Positions 35,100 through 47,600 of a stretch of 64,000 nt of DNA are shown here, in pieces. Source of the DNA: Triplophysa rosa (lineage: Eukaryota > Chordata > Actinopteri > Cypriniformes > Nemacheilidae). The DNA lies in the NCBI RefSeq assembly GCF_024868665.1, contig NC_079899.1, positions 24,642,072 to 24,706,071 of the forward strand. Direction: 5' to 3'. Within the stretch, counting starts at the first letter, position 1; every line of letters starts with the position of its first letter. The position numbers and the translations under genes were made by a program. Under the pieces are notes generated by a model. That model searched no databases and was not told the DNA's origin. It saw nothing but the letters and a program-made list of their open reading frames with translations.

Positions 35100-37517
35100 A
35101 CATTTTTTAAAGTAGCTTCGGTATCGCAGATACATTTTTGTGGGGCGAATGCATCAGGCATCTATAATTCCACTTTCCTTCAGATCAGATCTGTAGGTCT
35201 TTGCTCATCGTCTCATAGAAGACTGGTAAGATCTGACATCTGTGATCTTCGTGTGTGATTTTTATCTACTGCTATCCAGGATGACTGATGCAGTTTTGGC
35301 GTGACAGCACTTTTATCATCTCTATCTTCTCAAACGGTGCAGATGTATCGGTTTATCCACGAGCTGCTCGCTGGAGTCTGACCGGAGTGACACGTGGGGC
35401 GATCACGTAACTTCCTCCCAGAGGGACTCCGGTCATGCTTTAATGCCACTGATAGTATACACAAACATTCTGTCACCCGCCCTGGCTTCTTCATTCAGCC
35501 CTGACCATCAGTTCTGGTGACACATCTACACAAAGCTGCTTTGCAAAGATGCGTTGTTGAATGCAGACAGTGGAAAAATTCCATTATAGTGCTGCAGAAT
35601 TGATTTATTCCGTTCGTATTTTTGAAACGTGTTCCTTGAATTGTTTTCCTATGAATGTTCTTGTTTATGCACTTTATCTGGGTGATCTTTTGTTTCTTGT
35701 AATGCTTGATTTTGTATTGTCTATTATTTCGTCCAGATTAACATTTGAGAAGAATCATAAAGGTGGAGTATCCGATTACTAAACCATTTTTATTGTAGCC
35801 AAATAGTTATTTCAAATATTCAGCATTAGGCATTTGTTTGCTTTTTCTGTTACATGTTTGTCAGAGATGCAAGGTGACAGCGTTCATTCACTTGTTTGCT
35901 GTTGATCATGTAAATGTTTGTGATTAAAAAACTTGAAATATCTACTTTTTATAATTTAGATTTAAGGCTGTTCCAATATCCATTCTGAGTCCGTTTGATT
36001 AGTGCTGGTGTTTGATTATCATCAGCTGCACTAGAAATGTGTTTTATTTCTTACATTTTGTTTTATGTAAAGCTGGATCCTGAAAGAGCACTTTGCATGA
36101 AATATTTTGTGTTCTGAAAAGTGATGGAAAGTCTTTTTATTTTGATGGGGTCCGTTTATAATAACGGCCTTAAGCTTTCAAGGGGTAATGGTTTGACACT
36201 GACCGATAGATGACCAACATTGTTTAAAGGATGATTGAATGTTTACAAAGCACAATGCTACGCTTTGTGTTTACACTGCAAAAAATGACATTCTCCTTTT
36301 TCTCAAGTACTTAATTCAAGTTTATTTTACCATAAACTTAATTCTTATATTATTTTTCATAAAACAAGTATAACCAAATATCTCAGGTATTTTTTCTTGT
36401 CAAGTAATTGTATTTTGATTTAAGAATGTTTAGATATTTGTACTACAGAACAAGACAAAGACACTTTGCATGTCAAAATGTCATTTTTTACCATCTAAAC
36501 GTTTTTTGCATTTGGAGGCTCCGTGTATATCAGCTGTTTAAACTCCACCAGACCTTCTGTAAAAGCCCATTTCCATTAGGGTTCCACCAGCAGATGAGCC
36601 CACCCGACCAGTCGCTCGGCTCTGGGGCATCGGGACATTTATCATGTTTTGTCATGTGGATGTTTTGGTGCAGAGGCGAAATGATATTGTGATAGACAAT
36701 ACTGAAAGCGAGACACTGTATCTTATTGTAAGGATTATATAAAAATGACCTTGTTAATGTTCATACATACAGATTATAAAATACTTATGAAGCTATGAAC
36801 ATTTTTAAAAGAATGTTTTCCTGTCATTTGTTTAAAGAGTTTATTATCTCATTAGAAATATGTTTCATAATAATAATAATTTCCAGTTTCTCTCTTGCAG
36901 TTTCTGATGTATATGTTGTAAACTGCAGCAGCACCTGGTGGCAAAAACATTAAAGCACTTCTGGTATCACTGCTAAAGGAATCAAGACATTTTAAAATAT
37001 CATCTGTAGCCACACCAAACTCGAATTAATTTCCATGACTTTTAATATTTAAAAACAGTGGAGCAAAGCATTACCCAGACGTTACAGGGTTAATGTCATT
37101 ACTGGCAAAATAATTTCTGTCCCAGCTAATTTGCATAATAATTAAATTAAAAAAAAAAAAAATTCGTAGCTTCATAAATTTTTTATGTAATCTGTTGTTT
37201 GCATGTGGTCATGCTCAATGAAGTAGCTCACCAGTCTTTGGATTTCCTCAATTTATTATAGAATCTTGACAAAACGCAACTAAGGATTCATATGAAACTG
37301 TAACTTTAATAAAAAAGGACATCAAACGTCTTATTTTAAAAAAGAGTCTTTTGGACACTAGCATGCATGAAAGATGACAGAATGAACACAGACATGTATA
37401 GCAGGTGTCAGGATTTGGTGATAATGTATACTTGCTTTAAGAAAAAGTGGAAACCATGGAGTGAATTAACTTTTCAAACAAATAAACACTAAATAGCCAA
37501 GTGCCCTCATACAAGCA

Positions 37518-37549
<32 letters not shown>

Positions 37550-38600
37550 AATATATAGTTGAAAAACCTACAGTGTATAAGTAACAATCACTCCAAAAGA
37601 CAAAGAGACATTGTGCATATTGACAGATGTCTTTAAAAAGAGATCACTCGGATGTTTCATAACATTGTATCAGAAGTCATACCTTTGTGAAAAGTTCTCA
37701 AAAATAAGTGGTGTAAAAAGTATCAAACAAGGCAAAGATTAAAATATTGCAACATTTCAGGATGTCACCAAACTGAAACACTGTAACTATACACCTGAAT
37801 AGACATATAGGTAAAACTGGACTCTAATCGTAAACCGGGCTGTCCAGTCCTCCTTCTGGAGACCGGTCTTGCAGAGCTGCATCTCTAATAAACACACCTG
37901 AATCAGATCATTCATAACATCGATCTGTGAGTGTGTTTGAGCTCAACTCTGCAGGACACTTGCCCTCCGGAAGCAAGTTTGGACATCCCTGCAGTAAACC
38001 CAGGTAATGTTGGAAGAGAAATATCAAGTAATAAATTGCCATCGATGATCTTTGTCTCACAGACAAACTGGTGTAACGGAACATGCTTCGTGTCAAACCC
38101 CTGAGAGACAGAGAAATATATCTCCACATGCATTGTGTGCGACCACACATCTTAACAGGCTACATCAGCGGTCCTCGTACCCGTCCTTGCAGGTTTATGT
38201 GCAGCGACTCGTAATCGAGACGATTGAAAGCAGTTTGTCAAACAGCACATCATTGACATTTACACAAATGTCTTTTTTGCAGGTAATTTAACGTAATGGC
38301 ACCAGTGAAGTTGGCCAACGTTGTTTTTTCAAAAGACGGAAAGACCAGAATAATCGCTGCGTGTGAGTATCAAGTATATTGTTAAAAAAACTAAAAGGCA
38401 TAAATGCTTGTTAGAATTTTGGACAATAGTCTCAAGATACAGTACACATGCATCTTGAGTTCATGCATTAGAAACCCACAGTCAACAGATTTCTTTTGGT
38501 CGTTTCCATCGTTTCAACGATTCATTGTTTCCGGTTTGATGCTACAAATCAAACAAAGAAATAAACTTGTAAAAAAAACCTTGAAAAAGACAGAAAAACC
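35100..38600. other. Intergenic between utrn and fbxo30
   Basis: I searched here for dystrophin-family exons 73-79 (coiled-coil heptads, syntrophin-binding region) and saw none. There is a TG/TA microsatellite at 37518-37550. A short exon-like frame at 38296-38360 is treated separately. Confidence 0.45.
37518..37550. repeat. (TG)n(TA)n microsatellite
   Basis: A short TG run followed by a TA run. Confidence 0.9.
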
Positions 38601-38655
38601 ATCATCTATACATTGAAGATATTATTTAATAGAAAAACGTCTCTTCCAAAAGTGG

Positions 38656-38661
38656 TTTATT
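38656..38661 (-). promoter_or_regulatory. fbxo30: Candidate fbxo30 polyadenylation signal
   Basis: Plus-strand TTTATT (minus-strand AATAAA), about 155 bp after the fbxo30 stop. Confidence 0.45.
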
Positions 38662-38815
38662 TTCTTGATGCTACAGCTTGAGTTTTTTCTACTTTGCCAT
38701 AAAAAAGTGCCGTTCTGTTGAACAAATAAGGCGTGTAAAATGTCTATCAGCACATCTGATGTATGATAAAACAAATCAAAACCTCTGAGCAGCATTTCTG
38801 TCTGTTTCTGACCGT

Positions 38816-41660
38816 CTATATGACTGGTTTCAGCACTGAGCGCAGAGATCGTCCCTCCTTCGTGAGCTCTCTCGTGAAGCTCATGCACGGGAGCGGTACG
38901 GCGTCTTCTCTGCGTGCTACTGTGTTATACTTGCAGGTCTTCAGGTGGTCTGCCATGCTGGAAATGTTGGCGAACTTCCACTCGTTCACAGTGTCAAAGG
39001 CGGTACTGAATCTCCACACCTAAAAATAGAAGGTTTATTAAGGTTTTGGTATTTGTATCTATGCATCACATACAGTTTTTAAGCAAGATTAAAACAGATA
39101 TAGAATAAAACTACAAATTTTTGTTTTATTCATATCAAAATCTACCAACAGATTTGTTAAATAGTCGATTATATAAGTAATTTTGCATAACAGCGTCTGC
39201 TATATGTACATAATATTACACAATATTTGTAAATAATGTTTTTTAACATTCATTTTGTAATTTTATAGCCATTTATTTGCATGATATGATACGATATCAA
39301 TTGTAGATACTAGGTATCAATAGCAGCCAATAATAACATTATTTCACCACTAGTTTTACATATGGAGTGCTCTGATATAAGGGTCACAAAATATTAGTAT
39401 TATTGACAATATTAAAAGCCATGATTATTGATATTGTGTTAATAATATCGAACGTTATTCAACAACCATTTGACATTTTTCAACGATTACAGACTTTTTC
39501 TTTGCACGAAATAAAATCAAATATGAATGAAATTGAGAGCAGTATTTATGAAAAAATTCCACAGCAATAGTTACCGTGATAATAACGATACAGTGAATTC
39601 CTTTGACCACGATAATATTTGATACCATGATAGCACTACTCAGAATACTCAAAAACAACTTTAAATACCTTGTCTTGTACCAGCCAGGATGAGGTTCCAT
39701 CATCGCGTTTTGTCTTCTCCCAGAGCAGGACCACCATGCCACGGGCCTGAAGCAAACTGGCACACACATTCCTCATAGTGCGTGACACCCGGGACAGCTG
39801 GCACAAGCTGAAGCCATCGAGGAAGCCTGCAATATGTTGGAGTAACTCAAAGGGCAGGTCGCTCAGACGGTCACAGAGGTAGCCATAATGACAGGCGCTT
39901 CTTGCAAATGGTTCATCTGGACAAGCTACTAAGCCAGGCTGGACCCCAAAAGAGCCCAAATGTCTGTCATGGATGATTCTAGAACCTTGTACCGAGGGGC
40001 AGAATCTTCTCTGAGAGTGCGTGCATCCGTAATACGCCAGCGGGCATCTCTGCTCCATCCATCCATTAAGACCTGCGTGGATGTCCCCGTGGACATTCTT
40101 AAAATGGGATGAGAACTCGTCCCTGCGAAACAGCTGTCCGCACACGAAGGTGAACATAGAGCGCTGTTTGGTCTGATAGCGAGTGACACACTCCAAGACC
40201 AGGTCCAGTCTGAGGCTGTGGAACGGGCTGGGGTTGGATAGTTGTGGACTGGCGTGGTCACAGGCGGACGCCGAGGCGATGTCGCCCACCATGGTGCTGG
40301 TGGCCAGTATTGCAGAAGGGAGGGAAAAGGTCTGGGTGCCCAAGTCGATGCGATACCTGTCAACAAAGCGACTGTCTGAGATGCTTCTACCGCCAGGTGA
40401 GTCACCCAAACAAAAGAGCAAGGCGGCCGTGATGAGGTCAATGCCATTAAGGCCCATTGGATCATCTGCCACTTCAAGGTCAGACGTGTCAACCGACTTG
40501 TCCTCCATCTTGGCTTTGAACAAATAGGGGTCGTACAACAGTGCCTTTCGCCCATTGAGTGTAAACAAGTTCACGCCCCTGAGTGCCTGGAGGTTCTCCA
40601 ACTTGCGCTCCAGCCATCGGTCTTCAATCCTTAAAGGCAAATGGTGCAGGACGTTGTTGTGCATCAAGTTAGGCAGAGGGATAGGCAAAGCAAGAGGTAG
40701 TTGAGCAACTTCTGGCTCCCGTGCTACAATAGGCATGGAATGATAAGGCAACACCTGCCTGACATTTAAGGATGCATCTTCAAGATTGTCCCGGTTGTCT
40801 TCGTCCCCTTCCTCATGAAATCCATTGAGTCCGTTAAGTTCTATCCCACCATTCACTTCCTCCTCTTCCTCAGAAGACATGTTCACCAACCAATCATCTC
40901 CTTCTTCCTCTGGGTCCACTGGAAAAGGACAGTCGGCTCCACCAACAGCTCCCAGATCAGAGTCTGAGTCCGTATCACTTTCCTTCATTTCTTCATTCCT
41001 AAAGTCCCCATCGCCATTCTTGCCACCTACACAAACTCCATTTCTCTCCTTACCTTTAGGATCTTCCACAATCAAGTCGATATTCTTTGCACTATTAAGA
41101 ACTTCCAAAGTGGCTGCAAAGTCTCTACTGTTCTCCGCTGAGATTGCGTATTCTTCCTCCTCCGTTTCTATCAATTCTGTTTCACATGGGTCAGAGTTCA
41201 TCCTTTTATTTTCCTGATTCTGCACTTCCACTGTTTTCGTCAAGGTGGTTGCCACTTTCAGAGACTCCAACAGCATACGTTGATCCTGAAGAGCCAAAGC
41301 CATATCAAGCTGTTCCACATCACAAACTTCCTTACTCAAATTCTCGTAGGACTTGCGATCGGCATAGCTCACCGGCCAGCGGTTCCATTCCATAGTGCAA
41401 CACACAACGCTGGCTGGACACGTTTCAAGGTGCTGAGCCATCTTGACTCTGGGGACGGTAAATGGACATCCGAATCCATGGTTTAGACATGGCACTCTTT
41501 CATACGGGCACAGCAAGCGGTGTTCATTCAGTTTGCATGAGTGGAAAATGGCTCCGCACACAAGAGGGCAACCCATGAGGTCACAGGACACACTAGCTTC
41601 CGGTCTTATCATACATCTTCGGTTCACACATTTCAAGCAATGGACATGAAGCTCCTCCAT
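38816..41660 (-). CDS. fbxo30: F-box only protein 30
   Basis: Substrate receptor of an SCF (SKP1-CUL1-F-box) ubiquitin ligase; the mammalian protein is implicated in muscle atrophy signalling and targets Eg5/KIF11. Two coding exons, 41660-39669 (664 codons) and 39019-38816, join in phase 0 to 731 residues (human about 745). The N-terminus has a TRAF-type zinc-finger region rich in Cys/His (VHCLKCVNRRC, FHSCKLNEHRLLCPYERVPC). The middle is acidic and poorly conserved. The F-box follows YLCDRLSDLPFELLQHIAGF. The conserved C-terminus ends LTKEGRSLRSVLKPVI. The start at 41660 (MEELHVHCLKC) matches the family; the frame upstream is intron and leader. The acceptor for this exon is at 41707/41706. 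Paralogue a or b is not resolved; FBXO40 is less likely given length and synteny. Confidence 0.95.
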
Positions 41661-41706
41661 TGCAAATATGAATGATTGTCTTGTTCCAAAGAGGCTACAC
41701 CAAACA

Positions 41707-42627
41707 CTGTGAAACAAAAGAAAACAAACCATTAGTTCTGATGCCTATTGCAATATACACGTCAACAAATGTAGCTAATGTTTTTATTCCCATTTTGAAA
41801 TACTGTATGTATGATTGTGTCGACAACGATAATATTATAATCTTATTTTGGACACACATGTTTGGGTGTAACATAACACAAGGCTTAAAATCTAAGCCTG
41901 CTGTTCATGTGGCAAGTCCCCCTCAGCTCCGAAAAATAAATCAGAACCCGGTGCCCTCTTGCAGTATGTTTACCAAATCGCTAAACCATTGCATTGCCAT
42001 TTCACAACTCTCCTTCGGGTCACAGCCGTTCTTCGAGGACTGGGAAGGAACATGACCCCTCGTATTTGAACGGCATGTTACAGGAATCAGTCCTGGCTTT
42101 CGTTCAAAAGAAACACTCGCATACAGATACTGCAAAGTCATTCAAGACGCTGCTCTCCCCAACACATGACAGGGCCTGGCTGGACGTGAGCAGTTAGTCT
42201 CAATCGGCATGACCTAAATGCAGTCAGTCTAGGTTAGTTGGGGGTCTGTCATAGCAGGGTGAAAACTTTGAATTATCAAGCTGACTTCAACATGGCCACT
42301 TAATGCCAGCTGGATATAAACATTGCGAAATGTTTGTGTACAATGCCTACATGCAGACATGTGATGACTCCTTTTGCAAGACCAAAACAACTGAGTGTTT
42401 GGCATAGAGCTCAAGTGCATTGCCAGAGTAATCTGGAATGGTTGCACAAGCAACTGCTTAACAGGTCACAACAGGTCAGGTAATCACAACAGACTACAAA
42501 CTGATCTACTTTACTGACCCCCAAACACAACGTGACCCTAAACATGATCCCAACATGGGCCACATTTAGGACTTCACTCTTTATTAGAGGACCAGATAGG
42601 CTGGTTGAGTATGATATCTTATATTTA

Positions 42628-42662
<35 letters not shown>

Positions 42663-43640
42663 AAAGTTAGATAAAGAAAAACTGAGAGAGGTAGACAGAC
42701 AGGCAGAAAAAGGGAGAGGGTAAAACAGATAAAAAGACAGATACCTAGTTATAGAGAGAAAGTAAGCGAGAGGTATGCAGACAGATAGAAAGATAGATAT
42801 ACAGACAGACAGACAGAAAAAGAGAGAGAGGAAAACAGATAGATAGAAAGAAAGATAGAGAGAAAGTGAGAGAGAGATAGGCAGACAGACAGACAGGGGG
42901 AGAAGTGTGAGAGAAAACATAGAGAGAGGAAACCGACAGAAAGACGGATAGCTAGCTAGATAGATAGAGACAGAGAGAATTAAAATGAATAAATCTAAAA
43001 AAACAAAAATTCCTAAATATGACATGACCCACACTCGTGACGTCATCGACCGCAATTCTCGTTTTCTAGAGATCAATCTGAGACGATCCAGTCAACACTC
43101 ATGAAACCCAAAGCATGCGAAATATACGGACTGACAGCAGTAACATGACAGTGTCATGAGCACTTTTACACCAATAATCAATGAACACACACCACTGAAG
43201 CGTTTACAAACATTCTTATGTGTGTATTATGGTAAGTCGGTGCTGTCATACGTAAAACATAAACAACGCTTTAGCATTAGCGCGTTAGCCGTGAATTCTG
43301 CAACGAAATAAAAACACACAAATAAAATAAATAACCACATTAGACTGACGAATATAAATGATCATATTTAGAGGTCAAGTAAGCGTTTGATGTCATTTAT
43401 ATAAACTCACCTGTTTGATTGATTTGAGCCGCTGAGGAAACAAGTTGAAGTAAACACACGCATGCAGTATGAAAGTGTCTTACCGTCGATCTGTTGATCA
43501 GTCTTCAGTGAAGTAATGTGTCGTGTTTTCGGTCATTCGTGTGTAGTCGAGAATATTGACAGTGTGTTATGATTTCGCTGCTATCTGTGTATTTCTGTTG
43601 AAATCTGTGTGAGCAGCTGACCGACAATGTACAGAACTGC
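41707..43640 (-). other. fbxo30: fbxo30 5' UTR intron and alternative first exons
   Basis: Minus-strand donors CAG|GTGAGT at 43411/43410 and CG|GTAAGA at 43484/43483 precede the coding-exon acceptor. This suggests two noncoding first exons from a promoter near 43.5-43.65 kb. The intron holds GATA/GACA simple repeats. Confidence 0.5.
42629..42975. repeat. GACA/GATA simple-repeat tract
   Basis: A perfect (gaca)n run at 42633-42660, then about 300 bp of interrupted gaca, gata and gaga purine-rich repeat. It creates a long Leu/Ser/Tyr-rich false frame on the minus strand. Confidence 0.9.
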
Positions 43641-44551
43641 GGCCCACCGGTGGGCGGAGTCAAAACGCACGCACGCACGCATACACACAAACACACTCAA
43701 ATTACACTAATCTTTATCTTCTTCTTTGATTTTATAGGCGGTTGGCAAACCCAAACACACAAATGTTGGGTATCAATGTTCAAAGGACTAAATGACTTTA
43801 ATACAAACTGTATGCTAAACCCAACCCTCCCAGAAAACATGTTTTTATTAAAAATCTAGTATGATTTATAAACCTTAATATTGGGTTTATCAAGACCCTA
43901 ACCTAACTATAACAGAAAAACAGCCTTTTCTATAAAAACTTAACAAAATGTAACATTTCCAAAATAATTGTAAAATGAGGATGCCTCAGGGTGTTTTGTT
44001 CAGTCTTTATCACTTTTGAGTCAAGTCTCTCTATTATATATTATATAAATCTATATGAATATGAATATAAAGAACACTCATGTTCACGCTCTTAACCAGT
44101 TTACGTTGTACTCTACTAACTAACTTATTCTTGAATGCTCAGGAGACCATTTCAATCATATTTATTTAATACAAGTTATTCTTTTCTTTTTTTCAATTGT
44201 TAAAATGTTTGTTTAATGTGTTCGAAGTTTCAAACGGGTGATCTGTTGATGATGGACAAACCAGAAATCAAATAGCAATATGTATCAGAAACATTAGACA
44301 TTTCAAATACATTTATAGAAGTATTTATTTTGAACAGTATGTCGATTGTTCAAAACCCACATAAAAAATATTTTTGTGGCATGTTTAGCTTAAAGCGTGC
44401 ATTTGCTTTCTTAAAAATAAATTCCTCTTGGTTTGATATAGTCTAGCGTAATTTACAAATACCGTTTGGACGTTTAAATACAACAGTATATACTGTATTT
44501 GCATTTTCTTTTATAGAAAGCTGTTAGAAAGACAAAATATGTTTTTAATTG

Positions 44552-44557
44552 TTTATT
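44552..44557 (-). promoter_or_regulatory. Candidate polyadenylation signal of ZP-domain gene
   Basis: Plus-strand TTTATT (minus-strand AATAAA), about 140 bp after the stop at 44697. Confidence 0.4.
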
Positions 44558-44696
44558 AATATCATATTAAAAGACAGAAACAAAGAACTAGCATAAAATG
44601 CACTACAGCTTAGCAGAGACTTTCAAAAGGAGCATATTTCAAAGAACAATGTCTGTGTGTGTGTATATAAATCGTGTGTGTCTGTGTGTTTCCAAG

Positions 44697-47600
44697 TTAG
44701 CTGGCCACTTCTGAGATATGGTGGATGTTGGAGAGGGTGAGCTGAGCTTCTTGAGTGGGATACGAGTTTCTGCTCTGCAGCCAAAGTTTCCCAAAAACTC
44801 CTGTGATGAGGATCAGGAGGAACAGAAGACCACCAAGCACAAACGTCTCCACAGGGGGCATATCTAGACCTGAAACAGACGTTCAACTGGGCGTTAAAAC
44901 CGGTCAGTGAATACTCATGATAACTTACACACAACATATGAAACATAAGACTTACTCTGACCAGTATTCTCTGTGTCAACACTGAGCCTTCTGATTGGTC
45001 CGTACGAGACCGTGTGTGATGACGCAACCTCCCTGCGCGTTCGTACTGACGCATCCTCATCGGTGCAGTTCTGTGAATCATTGAGGGGTTAAAGTTACAA
45101 CAAGGAAAAAAGAACCTTTTAAAGAATAAAGCAGCCAAATATGACAAATCTGTCAGAAAAATATTAAGATACTAATATCTTATTCTTGATTGATTATTGC
45201 ATATAAGATGTATTGATCTCTAAAGCGTTTTAAAGAACATTTGGTGTTTAATAGTTTAATTTCTTCACAATTTTTTTAGCAAATTTTGTTCTGTTTTGTA
45301 GGTGTCAGTGGTGACTTACGGGTTGGCACGTTCCTCCTGTGTTATGACAGATCTGAATGTTGCAGTGGAGGAAAACATCCGTGTAGGAGCTGCCAACAAA
45401 CTTAAACATTTGTATCCTGAAAAAAGCCTCCGGGCCTTGACCGTTCCTCATCACGTCCAGCGTCTGGTCATTCCGTAACACCGGACAACTGATTTAAAGA
45501 GAAAGGTGGGTCCGATTTATATTTGTAGAGTACGTTTGGGAATGATTTTGCGTTGAGCTCACACAGTCAGTAATTTCTGGAAGGTGAGGATCTGAGTCTG
45601 GGTTGTCAAGGACAGGCACAGCTGTTAAACTGAAATGCACACGGCCGCAGATTATAGTCACATGAATTAGGCTGCATACTTTTTGTCGTCCCTTAGCAAC
45701 AGTTTCAGCGACGTGTCCCGACAACATCCTCTGACACCGATGGTGATAATGACTTAATGAAGTATGTAAACTCAAGTGAAGGACAAAAGAAGCGGCGATG
45801 GAGGGTCTTTCACACCGAGTGTGAACAATGAGTTTTAATATAGCGTTTAAAATAATAACACTGTTTAATATTTAAAGCTGTAATCTGTACTGTAGAAACT
45901 GAACTTAAAAACAAACAAAATTAGCTGAGAAAGTACTTCAAATTTATGATAAAAGCTGGTTAAGGTAAAGTCTCCTTACTCCAATTCACAATGAATACGT
46001 TTTATAACGGTGACAACGTTTTATTATTTGAGCTGTCGGGTACGAAATGTCAGTTTCCCGCTAAATGTCATTAATGACTTCAACCCACGTAAAATTAAGT
46101 ACGGAAAGTAACGTTTCATTTTAAGTTTCAAGCAAAGATGGTGACGGAGAGGCAAAAGTTATGGATAAAAGTACCATTTTTATATATTCAAATATAACAT
46201 TCAAACCAAGTTTGTGTATTTCTAAAAGCCAAAAATGAATGTGCCTATACGTCAATGTAACACAAATGATTAAATCGAGTCATCTTTTCCAAGTGTGACA
46301 GAAGAAATTAAGAGACCACTCCATTTTGTCTCCATTCATGTATGTAGTGTTTGTTGAAAGATTAAGAGAACACAAAGACGCATGATAGTTGTGAAAAAAA
46401 ACTGTCTTATTCTATCATATATTCATTTTTGAACTTATCCAAAATGACATGTAAAAACATTAGTATTGTGAAGTTTAACATGAGTATGAACTTGTTTACT
46501 TTGGAGTATTCAAGATCTGCTAACGTTGCATCTTTTGTTCTTTTTTTAGAAAAACTGAAAATATGGTCTCCTGATTTTTTTCATAACCTGTTTGATAAAG
46601 ATTTTTATTTGTTGGAAAAAATGAGTTGAATGATTTGAATATTAATTTACTATTATATTGGACAGTATGTGCTGTATTAATTTAGTTGCAGGGGAATGAC
46701 AATGTAAAAAGGAAAGACAGCAGTGCCTGTCAAACCATCTCGAAACAAATATCCACAAACCTTTCTCTGATGAAGATGTATTGAATGTTGCTGTAAGGGT
46801 CATGGGTGGGTGTGGCCCAACATCTCTCCACTCTTAAAAACAGATTCGCCGGAACCTGCTTAATCCAAAAAGATTTGTCATTAATAATCAGGCACATTTT
46901 AAATAGTGACTTGGTCCAAAAATATTTACTCCAAGACAAATATTGAGCCGATAGATAGAAATGTTCTAGTACTCTATTGAAATTTGGTCCGGTAGCATTA
47001 CTTGAACGGTTTTCTCCTCTGGATTATTTATTACCACTGTGTTATTCTTCTCGGATAAATGTGCAAGCAGACAGCACTGACTACTAATTCTTAACAAAAC
47101 CTTCAGGAAGCGAACATTCCCACAAAACCAGACGTTGTTTTAAACGGAGACATAAGCTATAGAAAGCTTTAATTCTGTCTAAAAACAAAGATAACAAGTA
47201 AGTCTTAGACGCCGCATGCAAACGAAAATGCACGGGTGGCTTTCTTAAAAGCTTGTCGTGTGTGTATGCTGCGCAACACAAACCATGTAAACTTTGACAT
47301 AGATGTTGTCCTCGAGTGTGAGAGAAGGAACCGTGGTCCATTTATCCTGAAACTCTTCATCTTTATACAGCAGCATGGAGACGGAGAAATTCCCATCTTC
47401 TGTGTTGAGAGTGATTGTCCTGCGGAGCGGTGAATGGTAAAAGGTTCACTGAAGAGGGCTTAAAAGTTTTGCTGGCTGAATGTTGAATGAAACTCTTGAG
47501 TTAGACCCAGGGCTTTCTTTTCGTGTTTACATTCAAATAAATAATTAGCGCGAGGCTCGGCCTTTGTGAGCTTGCAAAAATAGTGCTAATGAAAGACATT

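Noticed and set aside
40183..41217. Plus-strand frames of 114 and 130 codons opposite fbxo30
   Set aside because: Antisense shadows of the fbxo30 coding exon.
42411..43076. 221-codon minus-strand frame rich in Leu/Ser/Tyr
   Set aside because: It is a translation of the GACA/GATA/GAGA simple-repeat tract, not a gene.
44623..45147. 174-codon minus-strand frame spanning two ZP-gene exons
   Set aside because: It reads through an intron in a different frame. The spliced model accounts for the conserved cysteines and the transmembrane segment.
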